A stretch of 64,000 nucleotides of DNA from Streptomyces maremycinicus (GTDB lineage Bacteria; Actinomycetota; Actinomycetes; Streptomycetales; Streptomycetaceae), in the NCBI RefSeq assembly GCF_001184025.1, contig NZ_BBYG01000021.1, positions 62,001 to 126,000 on the forward strand, in the 5' to 3' direction. The first letter of the stretch is position 1. Every line of letters begins with the position of its first letter. The position numbers were made by a program, and so were the translations under genes. A model generated the notes under the pieces. That model saw only the letters and a list, made by a program, of their open reading frames with translations. It was not told the origin of the DNA and did not search any database. This document shows, one piece after another, positions 21,139 to 30,206 of this stretch.

Positions 21139-22791
21139 ATGAACGCAGACGGCCGTACGAGGCTCAACCAGACGCCCGAGTGGACCGCTCTGGCCAAACA
21201 TCGCGAGGAACTCGGCGAGGTGCGGCTGCGGGAGCTGTTCGCCGCCGACCCCGAGCGCGGCACGGGGTACACGTTGCGGGTCGGTGACCTGCACATCGAC
21301 TACTCCAAGCACCTCGTCACCGACGAGACGCTGCGGCACCTGCGCGAACTGGCCGTCGCCACCGATGTCTTCGGCCTCAGGGACGCCATGTTCCGCGGCG
21401 AGAAGATCAACACCACCGAGGGCCGGGCGGTCCTGCACACCGCGCTGCGCGCCCCGCGCGACGCGGTGATCGAGGTCGACGGGGAGAACGTCGTCCCGGC
21501 GGTGCACGCCGTCCTCGACAAGATGGCCCACTTCGCGGAGCGCGTCCGCTCCGGCGCCTGGACCGGCCACACCGGCCGGCGGATCCGCAACGTGGTGAAC
21601 ATCGGCATCGGCGGCTCCGACCTGGGCCCGGCGATGGCCTACGAGGTGCTGCGCGGCTACACCGACCGCGACCTCACGGTCCGTTTCGTGTCCAACGTGG
21701 ACGGCGCCGACCTGCACGAGGCCACTCGCGACCTGGATCCGGCGGAGACGCTGTTCATCATCGCGTCGAAGACCTTCACCACCATCGAGACGATCACCAA
21801 CGCGACCTCGGCCCGCAGTTGGCTGCTGGACGCGCTCGGGGGCGACGACAGGGCCGTCGCCGAGCACTTCGTCGCACTGTCGACGAACGCCGAGAAGGTC
21901 GCGGACTTCGGCATCGACACGGCCAACATGTTCGAGTTCTGGGACTGGGTCGGCGGCCGCTACTCCTTCGACTCGGCGATCGGCCTGTCGCTGATGATCG
22001 CCATCGGGCCGGACCGCTTCCGCGAGATGCTCGACGGCTTCCACCTCGTCGACGAGCACTTCAGGACCGCGCCCGCCGAGTCCAACGTGCCGCTGCTGCT
22101 GGGCCTGTTGGGCATCTGGTACGGCAACTTCCACGACGCCCAGTCGCATGCCGTGCTGCCCTACAGCCACTACCTGTCCAAGTTCGCCGCCTACCTCCAG
22201 CAGCTGGACATGGAGTCCAACGGCAAGTCCGTAGGCCGGGACGGCAGGCGGGTCGACTGGCAGACCGGCCCGGTCGTCTGGGGCACGCCGGGCACCAACG
22301 GGCAGCACGCCTACTACCAGCTCATCCACCAGGGCACGAAGCTCATCCCGGCCGACTTCATCGGCTTCGCCGAGCCGGCCGCCGAGCTGAGCGACGAACT
22401 CAAGGCCCAGCACGACCTGCTCATGGCCAACTTCTTCGCCCAGACCCAGGCCCTGGCCTTCGGCAAGACCCCCGAGGAGGTGCGGGCCGAGGGCGTGCCG
22501 GAGGAACTGGTGGCCCACAAGACGTTCCGGGGCGATCACCCGACGACCACGATCCTCGCCCGTGAGCTGACCCCCTCGGTCCTCGGCCAGCTCGTCGCGC
22601 TCTACGAGCACAAGGTGTTCGTGCAGGGCGCGGTCTGGAACATCGACTCCTTCGACCAGTGGGGCGTGGAGCTCGGCAAGGTCCTCGCCAAGCGCGTCGA
22701 ACCCGCCCTCACCGAGGGCGCCGAGGTCCCCGGCCTGGACCCGTCCACCAAGGCCCTGGTCGCCAAGTACCGCGAGCTGCGCGGCCGGTAG
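21139..22791 (+). CDS. pgi: Glucose-6-phosphate isomerase
   Basis: PGI interconverts glucose 6-phosphate and fructose 6-phosphate, the branch point between glycolysis and the pentose-phosphate genes that face it. The 550-residue protein has the family signatures NIGIGGSDLGP, FVSNVDGADL, ASKTFTTIET, and the C-terminal VWNIDSFDQWGVELGK. The ATG at 21139 starts the conserved N-terminus; the frame opens 40 codons earlier with low-complexity sequence. A perfect 12-bp hairpin follows the gene. Confidence 0.97.
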   Translation: MNADGRTRLNQTPEWTALAKHREELGEVRLRELFAADPERGTGYTLRVGDLHIDYSKHLVTDETLRHLRELAVATDVFGLRDAMFRGEKINTTEGRAVLHTALRAPRDAVIEVDGENVVPAVHAVLDKMAHFAERVRSGAWTGHTGRRIRNVVNIGIGGSDLGPAMAYEVLRGYTDRDLTVRFVSNVDGADLHEATRDLDPAETLFIIASKTFTTIETITNATSARSWLLDALGGDDRAVAEHFVALSTNAEKVADFGIDTANMFEFWDWVGGRYSFDSAIGLSLMIAIGPDRFREMLDGFHLVDEHFRTAPAESNVPLLLGLLGIWYGNFHDAQSHAVLPYSHYLSKFAAYLQQLDMESNGKSVGRDGRRVDWQTGPVVWGTPGTNGQHAYYQLIHQGTKLIPADFIGFAEPAAELSDELKAQHDLLMANFFAQTQALAFGKTPEEVRAEGVPEELVAHKTFRGDHPTTTILARELTPSVLGQLVALYEHKVFVQGAVWNIDSFDQWGVELGKVLAKRVEPALTEGAEVPGLDPSTKALVAKYRELRGR

Positions 22792-22814
22792 CGGAGGATC
22801 TTCAGGGGCCGGCG

Positions 22815-22849
22815 CTCGCTGGATGCGGCCGGGGGACGCATCCAGCGAG
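22815..22849 (+). terminator. Perfect 12-bp hairpin after pgi
   Basis: CTCGCTGGATGC pairs exactly with GCATCCAGCGAG across an 11-nt loop, 23 nt after the pgi stop. Confidence 0.7.
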
Positions 22850-22967
22850 GCCCGACCCGGCGACAAGGACGGTGCCACGGCAAACGCTTCGGCGGTCACG
22901 GCGTACGGCGGTCCGCCGTGCTTCATGGTCTTCACGCGGGGTCGAAGGCCGGTCCACGCCCACGGCG

Positions 22968-23091
22968 GTGATCAACGAGGTACGTTCCGGAGGAGCTCTA
23001 CGGTCTGCTCTTCGACCCGGCGACGTCCGAGGAACTCCTGGAGCAGATCCGCATGACGCCGGAGGCCTGGGACGAGAGCGTTCTGCCCTGA
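22968..23091 (+). pseudogene. Possible small gene with a one-base frame break between pgi and pgl
   Basis: The frame ending at the TGA at 23089–23091 encodes YVPEELYGLLFDP followed by ATSEELLEQIRMTPEAWDE and SVLP. It has strong third-position G/C and protein-like composition, but there is no ATG, GTG or TTG in frame before it. A GTG at 22968 begins VINE in the adjacent frame. Removing a single G at about 22980 would join the two into a protein of about 40 residues. A perfect 14-bp terminator follows at 23113. This could be a real small gene with a sequencing error, a recent frameshift, or an unusual start. I do not recognise its function. Confidence 0.4.
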
Positions 23092-23112
23092 CGGGGCGCT
23101 GGGCCGACAAGT

Positions 23113-23145
23113 CGACGCCGGGCCCCGTCCAGGGGCCCGGCGTCG
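23113..23145. terminator. Perfect 14-bp hairpin between convergent units
   Basis: CGACGCCGGGCCCC pairs with GGGGCCCGGCGTCG across the loop GTCCA. It sits between the rightward small ORF and the end of the leftward pgl operon and can serve both directions. Confidence 0.75.
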
Positions 23146-23168
23146 GCCGTGTTCTCGTGTGCGGGTGG

Positions 23169-23951
23169 TTACGACAACGCCGGCGGGTACAGCGACCTCG
23201 GGAGCTGGGAGGCCGCCGCCGTGTCCAGCAGCCACAGGGTGCGGGAGCGGCCCCGGGCGCCCGCCGCGGGGGCCTGGATCTCGCCCGCGCCGGACAGGGC
23301 GATCGCCGCGGCCCGTGCCTTGTCCTCGCCGGCCGCGAGCAGCCACACCTCACGGGCCGCCCGGATCGCCGGGAGGGTGAGGGTGACCCGATGGGGCGGG
23401 GGCTTGGGCGCGCCGCGCACACCCACCACCGTGCGCTCGGTCTCCCGCACGGCCGGCAGCTCCGGGAAGAGCGAGGCCACATGGGTGTCCGGGCCGACGC
23501 CCAGCATCAGGACGTCGAAGGCGGGCACGGCGCCGTGGTTCTCGGGGCCGGCCGCGCGGGCCAGCTCCTCGGCGTAGGCGGCCGCGGCCGCCTCCACGTC
23601 GGCGCCGTACGGACCGTCGGACGCGGGCATGGCGTGCACGCGCTTCGGGTCCACCGGGACGGAGTCCAGCAGGGCCTCACGGGCCTGCGTGACATTGCGC
23701 TCCGGGTCGCCCTCGGGCAGGAAACGCTCGTCGCCCCACCACAGGTCCAGCCGGGCCCAGTCGACGGCGTCACGGGCGGGCGCGGCGGCCAGCGCGGCCA
23801 GCAGGCCGTTTCCGTTGCGGCCGCCCGTGAGGACCACGGACGCCTGGCCCCGGGAGGCCTGGGCGTCCACGATCTTCGTGATGAGACGCGCGGCGGCGGC
23901 CTGCGCCATCAGTTCCTTGTCGTGGTGCACGACCAGCTGGGGAGTGCTCAC
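23169..23951 (-). CDS. pgl: 6-phosphogluconolactonase
   Basis: Pgl hydrolyses 6-phosphogluconolactone, the second step of the oxidative pentose-phosphate pathway. The 260-residue DevB/NagB-fold protein has the family motifs VVLTGGRNGNGLL, WWGDERFLP, and FDVLMLGVGPDTHVASLFP. The GTG at 23951 overlaps the opcA stop by four bases (GTGA), so translation is coupled. A much longer frame that appears to fuse this with upstream sequence is an artefact of the G/C-rich code. It is the last gene of the tkt–tal–zwf–opcA–pgl operon. Confidence 0.94.
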   Translation of the reverse strand: MSTPQLVVHHDKELMAQAAAARLITKIVDAQASRGQASVVLTGGRNGNGLLAALAAAPARDAVDWARLDLWWGDERFLPEGDPERNVTQAREALLDSVPVDPKRVHAMPASDGPYGADVEAAAAAYAEELARAAGPENHGAVPAFDVLMLGVGPDTHVASLFPELPAVRETERTVVGVRGAPKPPPHRVTLTLPAIRAAREVWLLAAGEDKARAAAIALSGAGEIQAPAAGARGRSRTLWLLDTAAASQLPRSLYPPALS

Positions 23952-25081
23952 TGCGGATCCGCTTTCCTGACCGGGGGCATCTGCGCCGGAGAGGGCCGCT
24001 CGGCGTCGCCGGGAGCCGCCGGGGCGGCGGCCGGCGGGGCCGGCGCGGCGGCGCGGGCCGCGGGCGCCGGGTCCGGCACCGAGCGCACCGGCAGGGACGG
24101 CGGGGGCTGAGCGGCGGCCTCGGCCCGCTCCGCCTCCCGTTCCGCGGCCGACTGGATCCCGCCCAGCCGGTCCACGCCGAAGCGCAGGGCGGAGGCGTAC
24201 GTGTCGTCCGGATCGAGCCGGCGCAGCTCCTCCGCGAGCAGCTCGGACGTCTCGCGGCGCTTGAGCGCCACCGCGCGGTCCGGCTGGCCGGGCAGCGCCA
24301 GCGTGGCCATCGCGCCGTCCGAGCGGTGCAGCGTGATCGGACCGCCGGTGGTCTCCATCCGGACCTGGGTCAGACCCGGGCCGGCCGAGATGGCGCGGCG
24401 GACGTGCACATGGAGCCGGTCGGCGAGCCACATGGCGAGCAGCTCGACGCTCGGGTTGGACTCCTCGCCCGCCACTTCGGCGGACACGATCTCGCAGCTG
24501 ACCTGGTCGAGCGCGGCGGCCAGCATCGAGCGCCACGGGGTGATCCGGGCCCACGCCAGGTCGGTGTCGCCCGGCTCGTAGCTCTCGGCACGGGCCCGCA
24601 GCTCGTTGACGGGCTTCTCGGCCGCGTAGCTGTCGGTGACCCGGCGCTGGCCCAGGGCGCCCAGCGGGTCGCCCGCCGGGTCGCGCGGGGCGTCCACCGA
24701 CCACCAGACCACGACCGGCGCGTCCGGCAGCAGCAGCGGCAGGACGACGGACTGCGCGTGGTCGGAGACCTCGCCGTACAGCCGGAGGATGACCGTCTCG
24801 CCGCTGCCCGCGTCCGCGCCCAGCCGTACCTCGGCGTCGAGCCGGGACTGGGTGCGGCCCCGGGGGGACCGCGAGACGCGCTTGATGACCACGAGCGTGC
24901 GCGAGGGGTGCTCGTGCGACGCGTCGTTGGCGGCCTTCAGGGCGTCGTAGGCGTTCTCCTCGTCCGTGACGACGACGAGGGTGAGCACCATGCCGACGGC
25001 GGGTGTGCCTATCGCACGCCTGCCTTGCACCAACGCCTTGTTGATCTTGCTGGCAGTGGTGTCCGTGAGGTCTGTCTTCAT
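23948..25081 (-). CDS. opcA: Glucose-6-phosphate dehydrogenase assembly protein OpcA
   Basis: OpcA is needed for full activity of the adjacent glucose-6-phosphate dehydrogenase in actinobacteria and cyanobacteria. The 377-residue protein opens MKTDLTDTTASKINKAL and carries the family patterns SRTLVVIKR, VVLPLLLPDAPVVVWW and DLAWARITPWRSMLAAALDQ. The last ~65 residues are a Pro/Ala-rich tail, probably disordered. Its ATG overlaps the zwf stop, and its stop overlaps the pgl start. Confidence 0.94.
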   Translation of the reverse strand: MKTDLTDTTASKINKALVQGRRAIGTPAVGMVLTLVVVTDEENAYDALKAANDASHEHPSRTLVVIKRVSRSPRGRTQSRLDAEVRLGADAGSGETVILRLYGEVSDHAQSVVLPLLLPDAPVVVWWSVDAPRDPAGDPLGALGQRRVTDSYAAEKPVNELRARAESYEPGDTDLAWARITPWRSMLAAALDQVSCEIVSAEVAGEESNPSVELLAMWLADRLHVHVRRAISAGPGLTQVRMETTGGPITLHRSDGAMATLALPGQPDRAVALKRRETSELLAEELRRLDPDDTYASALRFGVDRLGGIQSAAEREAERAEAAAQPPPSLPVRSVPDPAPAARAAAPAPPAAAPAAPGDAERPSPAQMPPVRKADPQ

Positions 25082-26601
25082 GGCCGGCGCCAGCTCCGTC
25101 CGTCTCGCTCGAGCATCTCGTCGGCCTCGACCGGCCCCCAGGTGCCCGACGGGTACTGCGCGGGCTTGCCGTTCTTGTCCCAGTACTGCTCGATCGGGTC
25201 CAGGATCTTCCAGGACAGCTCCACCTCTTCCGTGCGGGGGAAGAGGTTCGAGTCGCCCAGCAGCACGTCGAGGATGAGGCGCTCGTAGGCCTCCGGGCTG
25301 GACTCGGTGAAGGACTCGCCGTAGGCGAAGTCCATCGACACGTCCCGGATCTCCATCGAGGTGCCGGGCACCTTGGAGCCGAAGCGGACCGTGATGCCCT
25401 CGTCCGGCTGGACGCGGATGACGATCGCGTTCGCGCCGAGTTCCTCGGTGGCGGTGGAGTCGAAGGGGGAGTGCGGGGCGCGCTGGAAGACGACCGCGAT
25501 CTCGGTGACGCGGCGGCCGAGGCGCTTGCCGGTGCGCAGATAGAAGGGGACGCCCGCCCAGCGGCGGTTGTCGACCTCCAGCTTGACGGCCGCGTAGGTG
25601 TCGGTCTTCGACTGGGGGTCGATGCCGTCCTCTTCGAGGTAGCCGACGGCCTTCTCGCCGCCCTGCCATCCGGCCGCGTACTGGGCGCGCACGGTGGCGC
25701 GGCCCAGGTCCTTCGGCAGCCGTACCGCGCCGAGCACCTTGGTCTTCTCGGCGGCCAGCGCGTCGGCGTCGAAGGAGGCCGGCTCCTCCATGGCCGTGAG
25801 GGCCATGAGCTGGAGCAGGTGGTTCTGGATGACGTCACGGGCGGCGCCGATGCCGTCGTAGTAGCCGGCCCGGCCGCCGATGCCGATGTCCTCGGCCATC
25901 GTGATCTGCACGTGGTCCACGAAGGACCGGTTCCAGATCGGTTCGAACATGGTGTTGGCGAAGCGCAGGGCCAGGATGTTCTGGACGGTCTCCTTGCCCA
26001 GGTAGTGGTCGATGCGGAAGACCTGGTCCGAGCCGAAGACCTCGTGGACGACCTTGTTGAGCTCCTCGGCCGAGGCGAGGTCGTGACCGAACGGCTTCTC
26101 GATGACCGCGCGGCGCCAGGAGCCCGCCTTCTGGTCGGCCAGCCCGTGCTTCTTCAGCTGCTGGATGACCACGGGGAAGGAGCGCGGCGGCACGGACAGG
26201 TAGAAGGCGAAGTTGCCGCCCGTGCCCTGTGCCTTGTCGAGTTCCTCGATGGTGCCGCGCAGCCGCTCGAAGGCCTCGTCGTCGTCGAAGGTGCCCTGCA
26301 CGAAGCGCATGCCCTGGACGAGCTGCTGCCAGACCTCCTCGCGGAAGGGCGTGCGGGCGTGCTCCTTGACCGCGTCGTGGACCTCCTGCGCGAAGTCCTC
26401 GTGCTCCCACTCGCGGCGGGCGAAGCCGACCAGCGAGAAGCCCGGCGGCAGCAGACCCCGGTTGGCGAGGTCGTACACGGCGGGCATGAGCTTCTTCCGG
26501 GACAAATCGCCCGTGACGCCGAAGATGACCAGGCCCGACGGCCCCGCGATACGCGGGAGCCGTCGGTCTGCGGGGTCACGCAGCGGGTTGCTGCTCGACA
26601 A
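25078..26601 (-). CDS. zwf: Glucose-6-phosphate 1-dehydrogenase
   Basis: G6PDH oxidises glucose 6-phosphate to the lactone and makes NADPH, the entry step of the oxidative pentose-phosphate pathway. The 507-residue protein has the Rossmann motif GVTGDLSRKKLMPAVY and the active-site RIDHYLGKETVQN. A TTG start at 26601 is preferred: it gives LSSSNPLRD, the usual N-terminus, and has GAGGG upstream within the end of tal. The frame continues upstream only as low-complexity sequence antisense-like to tal. It is 4 nt from the tal stop and overlaps opcA. Confidence 0.95.
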   Translation of the reverse strand: MSSSNPLRDPADRRLPRIAGPSGLVIFGVTGDLSRKKLMPAVYDLANRGLLPPGFSLVGFARREWEHEDFAQEVHDAVKEHARTPFREEVWQQLVQGMRFVQGTFDDDEAFERLRGTIEELDKAQGTGGNFAFYLSVPPRSFPVVIQQLKKHGLADQKAGSWRRAVIEKPFGHDLASAEELNKVVHEVFGSDQVFRIDHYLGKETVQNILALRFANTMFEPIWNRSFVDHVQITMAEDIGIGGRAGYYDGIGAARDVIQNHLLQLMALTAMEEPASFDADALAAEKTKVLGAVRLPKDLGRATVRAQYAAGWQGGEKAVGYLEEDGIDPQSKTDTYAAVKLEVDNRRWAGVPFYLRTGKRLGRRVTEIAVVFQRAPHSPFDSTATEELGANAIVIRVQPDEGITVRFGSKVPGTSMEIRDVSMDFAYGESFTESSPEAYERLILDVLLGDSNLFPRTEEVELSWKILDPIEQYWDKNGKPAQYPSGTWGPVEADEMLERDGRSWRRP

Positions 26602-26605
26602 GATT

Positions 26606-27724
26606 TCAGCCCTCCGAGGGGGCGAGGCGCTGGAGCTCCGCCTCGGTCGACTTGAGCAGGTCGTTCCAGGAGGCCTCGAACTTCTCCACGCCCTCGTCCT
26701 CGAGGAGCTGGACGACCTCGTCGTAGGAGATGCCGAGCTTCTCGACGGCGTCGATCTCGGCACGGGCCTGCTCGTAGGTGCCGGTGACGGTGTCGCCGGT
26801 GATCTGCCCGTGGTCCTCGGTGGCGAACAGGGTCGCCTCCGGCATGGTGTTCACCGTGTTCGGGGCGACCAGGTCGTCCACGTACAGGGTGTCCTTGTAG
26901 GCGGGGTCCTTCACACCGGTGGAGGCCCACAGCGGACGCTGCTTGTTGGCGCCCGCCTTCTCCAGCGCGTCCCAGCGCTCGCCGGCGAAGACCTCCTCGT
27001 ACGCCTGGTAGGCGAGCCGGGCGTTGGCGAGGCCCACCTTGCCGCGGGCGGCCTTGGCCTCGTCGGTGCCGAGCGCGTCGAGGCGCTTGTCGATCTCGGT
27101 GTCCACGCGGGACACGAAGAAGGACGCCACGGAGTGGATCTTCGACAGGTCCAGGCCGCGCTCCTTGGCCTGCTCCAGGCCGGACAGGTAGGCGTCCATG
27201 ACCTGGCGGTAGCGCTCCAGGGAGAAGATCAGCGTGACGTTGACGCTGATGCCGAGGCCGATGACCTCGCTGATGGCCGGCAGGCCGCCCATCGTGGCCG
27301 GGATCTTGATGAGCGTGTTGGGGCGGTCGACCAGCCAGGCGAGCTGCTTGGCCTCGGCGACCGTCGGCTTGGTGTGGTGCGCCAGGCGCGGGTCGACCTC
27401 GATCGAGACCCGGCCGTCCTGGCCGCCGGTGGCGTCGAAGACCGGGCGCAGGATGTCGGCGGCGTCACGGACGTCCGCCGTCGTGATCATGCGGATGGCC
27501 TCTTCGACGGTGACCTTGCGGGCGGCGAGGTCCGACAGCTGCTGGTCGTAGCCGTCGCCCTGCGAGATCGCCTTCTGGAAGATCGACGGGTTGGTGGTGA
27601 CGCCCACGACGTGCTGCTGGTCGATCAGTTCGGCCAGGTTGCCGGACGTGATCCGCTTGCGCGACAGGTCGTCCAGCCAGATCGCGACGCCTTCTTCGGA
27701 GAGGCGCTTGAGTGCGTCTGTCAT
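26606..27724 (-). CDS. tal: Transaldolase
   Basis: Transaldolase moves a dihydroxyacetone unit between sugar phosphates in the non-oxidative pentose-phosphate branch. The 372-residue protein is of the longer actinobacterial subfamily. It has VGVTTNPSIFQKAI near residues 40–54 and the Schiff-base lysine K140 in NTLIKIPAT, followed by ISVNVTLIFSLERY. The ATG start lies 33 nt downstream of the tkt stop, and the gene is part of the same leftward operon. Confidence 0.96.
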   Translation of the reverse strand: MTDALKRLSEEGVAIWLDDLSRKRITSGNLAELIDQQHVVGVTTNPSIFQKAISQGDGYDQQLSDLAARKVTVEEAIRMITTADVRDAADILRPVFDATGGQDGRVSIEVDPRLAHHTKPTVAEAKQLAWLVDRPNTLIKIPATMGGLPAISEVIGLGISVNVTLIFSLERYRQVMDAYLSGLEQAKERGLDLSKIHSVASFFVSRVDTEIDKRLDALGTDEAKAARGKVGLANARLAYQAYEEVFAGERWDALEKAGANKQRPLWASTGVKDPAYKDTLYVDDLVAPNTVNTMPEATLFATEDHGQITGDTVTGTYEQARAEIDAVEKLGISYDEVVQLLEDEGVEKFEASWNDLLKSTEAELQRLAPSEG

Positions 27725-27757
27725 GGAATTACATCTCCTACGTGTCGTATGTGGGCG

Positions 27758-29845
27758 TCAGCGCTGGGCGGCGGCGAGGGATTCCCGTGCCTTGGCGGCC
27801 ACGTTCTCGGCGGTGAAGCCGTACTCCTGGAAGAGGACCTTGCCGTCGGCGGAAGCACCGAAGTGCTCCAGGGAGACGATGCGGCCGGCGTCACCGACGT
27901 ACTTGTGCCAGGTGAGACCGATACCCGCCTCGACCGAGACACGGGCCTTGACGGACGGGGGCAGGACGCTGTCCCGGTACCCCTGGTCCTGCTCCTCGAA
28001 CCACTCGACGGACGGCATCGACACCACGCGCGTCGGCACACCGTCGGCTTCCAGCCGCTCGCGCGCCTCGACGGCGACGTGCACCTCGGAGCCGGTCGCG
28101 ATGAGGAGCACCTCCGGCGTCCCCGTGGAGGCCTCGAACAGGACGTAACCGCCCTTGGCCGCGTTCTCGTCGGGCTCGTACGTCGGCACACCCTGGCGGG
28201 TGAGGACCAGACCGTGCGGGGCGCCCTTGCCGAAGACCTTCGTCCAGCGCTTGAGGATCTCGCGCCAGGCGATCGCCGTCTCGTTGGCGTCGGCCGGGCG
28301 GACCACGTTCAGGCCCGGGATCGCGCGCAGCGAGGCCAGGTGCTCGACCGGCTGGTGCGTGGGGCCGTCCTCGCCGAGGCCGATGGAGTCGTGCGTCCAC
28401 ACGTACGTCACCGGCACGTGCATCAGCGCCGACAGGCGTACGGCGTTGCGCATGTAGTCGGAGAACACGAGGAACGTGCCGCCGTAGATACGCGTGTTGC
28501 CGTGCAGCGCGATGCCGTTCATCTCCGCGGCCATGGAGTGCTCGCGGATGCCGAAGTGGACGGTGCGGCCGTACGGGTCCGCCTCCGGCAGCGGGTTGCC
28601 CGCCGGGAGGAACGACGACGTCTTGTCGATCGTCGTGTTGTTGGAACCCGCGAGGTCGGCGGAGCCGCCCCACAGCTCGGGGATGACGGCGCCGAGCGCC
28701 TGGAGCACCTTGCCGGACGCGGCACGGGTGGCGACACCCTTGCCGGGCTCGAAGACCGGGAGCTTCTCCTCCCAGCCGGTGGGCAGCTCGCCCGCGGCGA
28801 CGCGCTCGAACTCGGCGGCGCGGTCGGGGTTGTTGTCCCGCCACTGCTGGAAGGACTTCTCCCACACGGCACGGGCGGCCTGGCCGCGCTCGAGGGCGCC
28901 CCGGGTGTGGGCGATGACCTCGTCGGCGACGTCGAAGGACTTCTCCGGGTCGAAGCCGAGGACACGCTTGGTGGCCGCGACCTCGTCGTCGCCGAGCGCC
29001 GAGCCGTGGGCGGCCTCGGTGTTCTGCGCGTTCGGCGCGGGCCAGGCGATGATCGAGCGCATCGCGATGAAGGACGGCTTGTCCGTCACCTGCTTCGCGG
29101 CCTCGATGGCGTCGTAGAGGGCGTGCGGGTCCAGGTCGCCGTCCGGCTTGGGGGCGACCCGCTGCACGTGCCAGCCGTACGCCTCGTAGCGCTTGACGGT
29201 GTCCTCGGACACGGCCGTCTCGGTGTCGCCCTCGATCGAGATGTGGTTGTCGTCCCACAGCAGGATCAGGTTGCCGAGCTTCTGGTGACCGGCCATCGAG
29301 GACGCCTCGGCGGAGATGCCCTCCTGGAGGCAGCCGTCACCGGCGATCGCGTAGACGAAGTGGTCGAACGGCGACTCGCCGACCGGGGTCTCCGGGTCGA
29401 ACAGACCGCGCTCGTAGCGGGCGGCCATCGCCATGCCCACGGCGTTCGCGACGCCCTGGCCCAGCGGGCCGGTCGTCGTCTCGACGCCCGTGGTGTGGCC
29501 GTACTCCGGGTGACCCGGGGTCTTCGAACCCCAGGTGCGGAACGCCTTCAGGTCGTCCAGCTCCAGGCCGAAGCCGGCCAGGTACAGCTGGGTGTAGAGC
29601 GTCAGGGACGAGTGGCCCGCGGACAGCACGAAGCGGTCGCGGCCGACCCAGTCGGCGTCCGCCGGGTCGTGCCGCATCACCTTCTGGAAGAGGGTGTACG
29701 CGGCAGGCGCCAGGCTCATCGCCGTACCGGGATGGCCGTTGCCGACCTTCTGTACGGCGTCGGCGGCCAGGACGCGAGCGGTGTCCACCGCCCGCTGGTC
29801 CAACTCGGTCCACTCGAGGTCTGTGGTGGTCGGCTTGGTGCTCAC
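27758..29845 (-). CDS. tkt: Transketolase
   Basis: Transketolase transfers two-carbon units between sugar phosphates with thiamine diphosphate. The 695-residue protein has the N-terminal GNGHPGTAMSLAP, the cofactor motif AGDGCLQEG...LILLWDDN, the pyrimidine-domain HDSIGLGEDGPTHQPVEHL, and the C-terminal transketolase domain. A GTG start at 29845 gives the common N-terminus. It heads the pentose-phosphate operon and is divergent from ctaB. Confidence 0.97.
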   Translation of the reverse strand: MSTKPTTTDLEWTELDQRAVDTARVLAADAVQKVGNGHPGTAMSLAPAAYTLFQKVMRHDPADADWVGRDRFVLSAGHSSLTLYTQLYLAGFGLELDDLKAFRTWGSKTPGHPEYGHTTGVETTTGPLGQGVANAVGMAMAARYERGLFDPETPVGESPFDHFVYAIAGDGCLQEGISAEASSMAGHQKLGNLILLWDDNHISIEGDTETAVSEDTVKRYEAYGWHVQRVAPKPDGDLDPHALYDAIEAAKQVTDKPSFIAMRSIIAWPAPNAQNTEAAHGSALGDDEVAATKRVLGFDPEKSFDVADEVIAHTRGALERGQAARAVWEKSFQQWRDNNPDRAAEFERVAAGELPTGWEEKLPVFEPGKGVATRAASGKVLQALGAVIPELWGGSADLAGSNNTTIDKTSSFLPAGNPLPEADPYGRTVHFGIREHSMAAEMNGIALHGNTRIYGGTFLVFSDYMRNAVRLSALMHVPVTYVWTHDSIGLGEDGPTHQPVEHLASLRAIPGLNVVRPADANETAIAWREILKRWTKVFGKGAPHGLVLTRQGVPTYEPDENAAKGGYVLFEASTGTPEVLLIATGSEVHVAVEARERLEADGVPTRVVSMPSVEWFEEQDQGYRDSVLPPSVKARVSVEAGIGLTWHKYVGDAGRIVSLEHFGASADGKVLFQEYGFTAENVAAKARESLAAAQR

Positions 29846-30206
29846 CCTGGGTCAGGGCTCCTCTCCACATGTCACGCATGTCGAATGCCGGTGCACGCGG
29901 CGCCCACCGGCCGTTGTCGAGCCTACCCCCGTGAGAACGCGCATTTTTTCGAGTCATTCCAGACTGCCGGGAGACGTGGGGATCCGCCTCCCGACCGGTG
30001 TGTTCCCTGTTCGGCAAGTGAATACGGAGCCGCTCGTACGAGTGCTCAACCGAGTGGCCTCCGGCTCTTCCGCAGGTGCTGTCCAACACGACCCCACCCC
30101 CGCGAATGTCGGGGTCTGGGCAACGTCTACAGTGGCGTGGTACGCGCGAGCCTTTACCCCGCATTCACATGGGGAGGCTTGCTGGGAGTCTCTGTCAGGG
30201 GTGTGC
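29846..30206. other. Divergent promoter region between tkt and ctaB
   Basis: No gene is seen. A 7-bp hairpin GCCGGTG/CACCGGC (29887–29911) would lie in the tkt leader. A short T-run occurs at 29944–29949. Promoters for both genes must be here, but no convincing -35/-10 pair stands out; CTACAGT near 30127 is a possible -10 for ctaB. Confidence 0.35.

Noticed and set aside
23169..25838. 889-codon open frame that would fuse pgl with upstream sequence
   Set aside because: Only the last 260 codons are pgl. The rest overlaps opcA and zwf in another frame and is low complexity, and the GTG at 23951 overlaps the opcA stop as expected.
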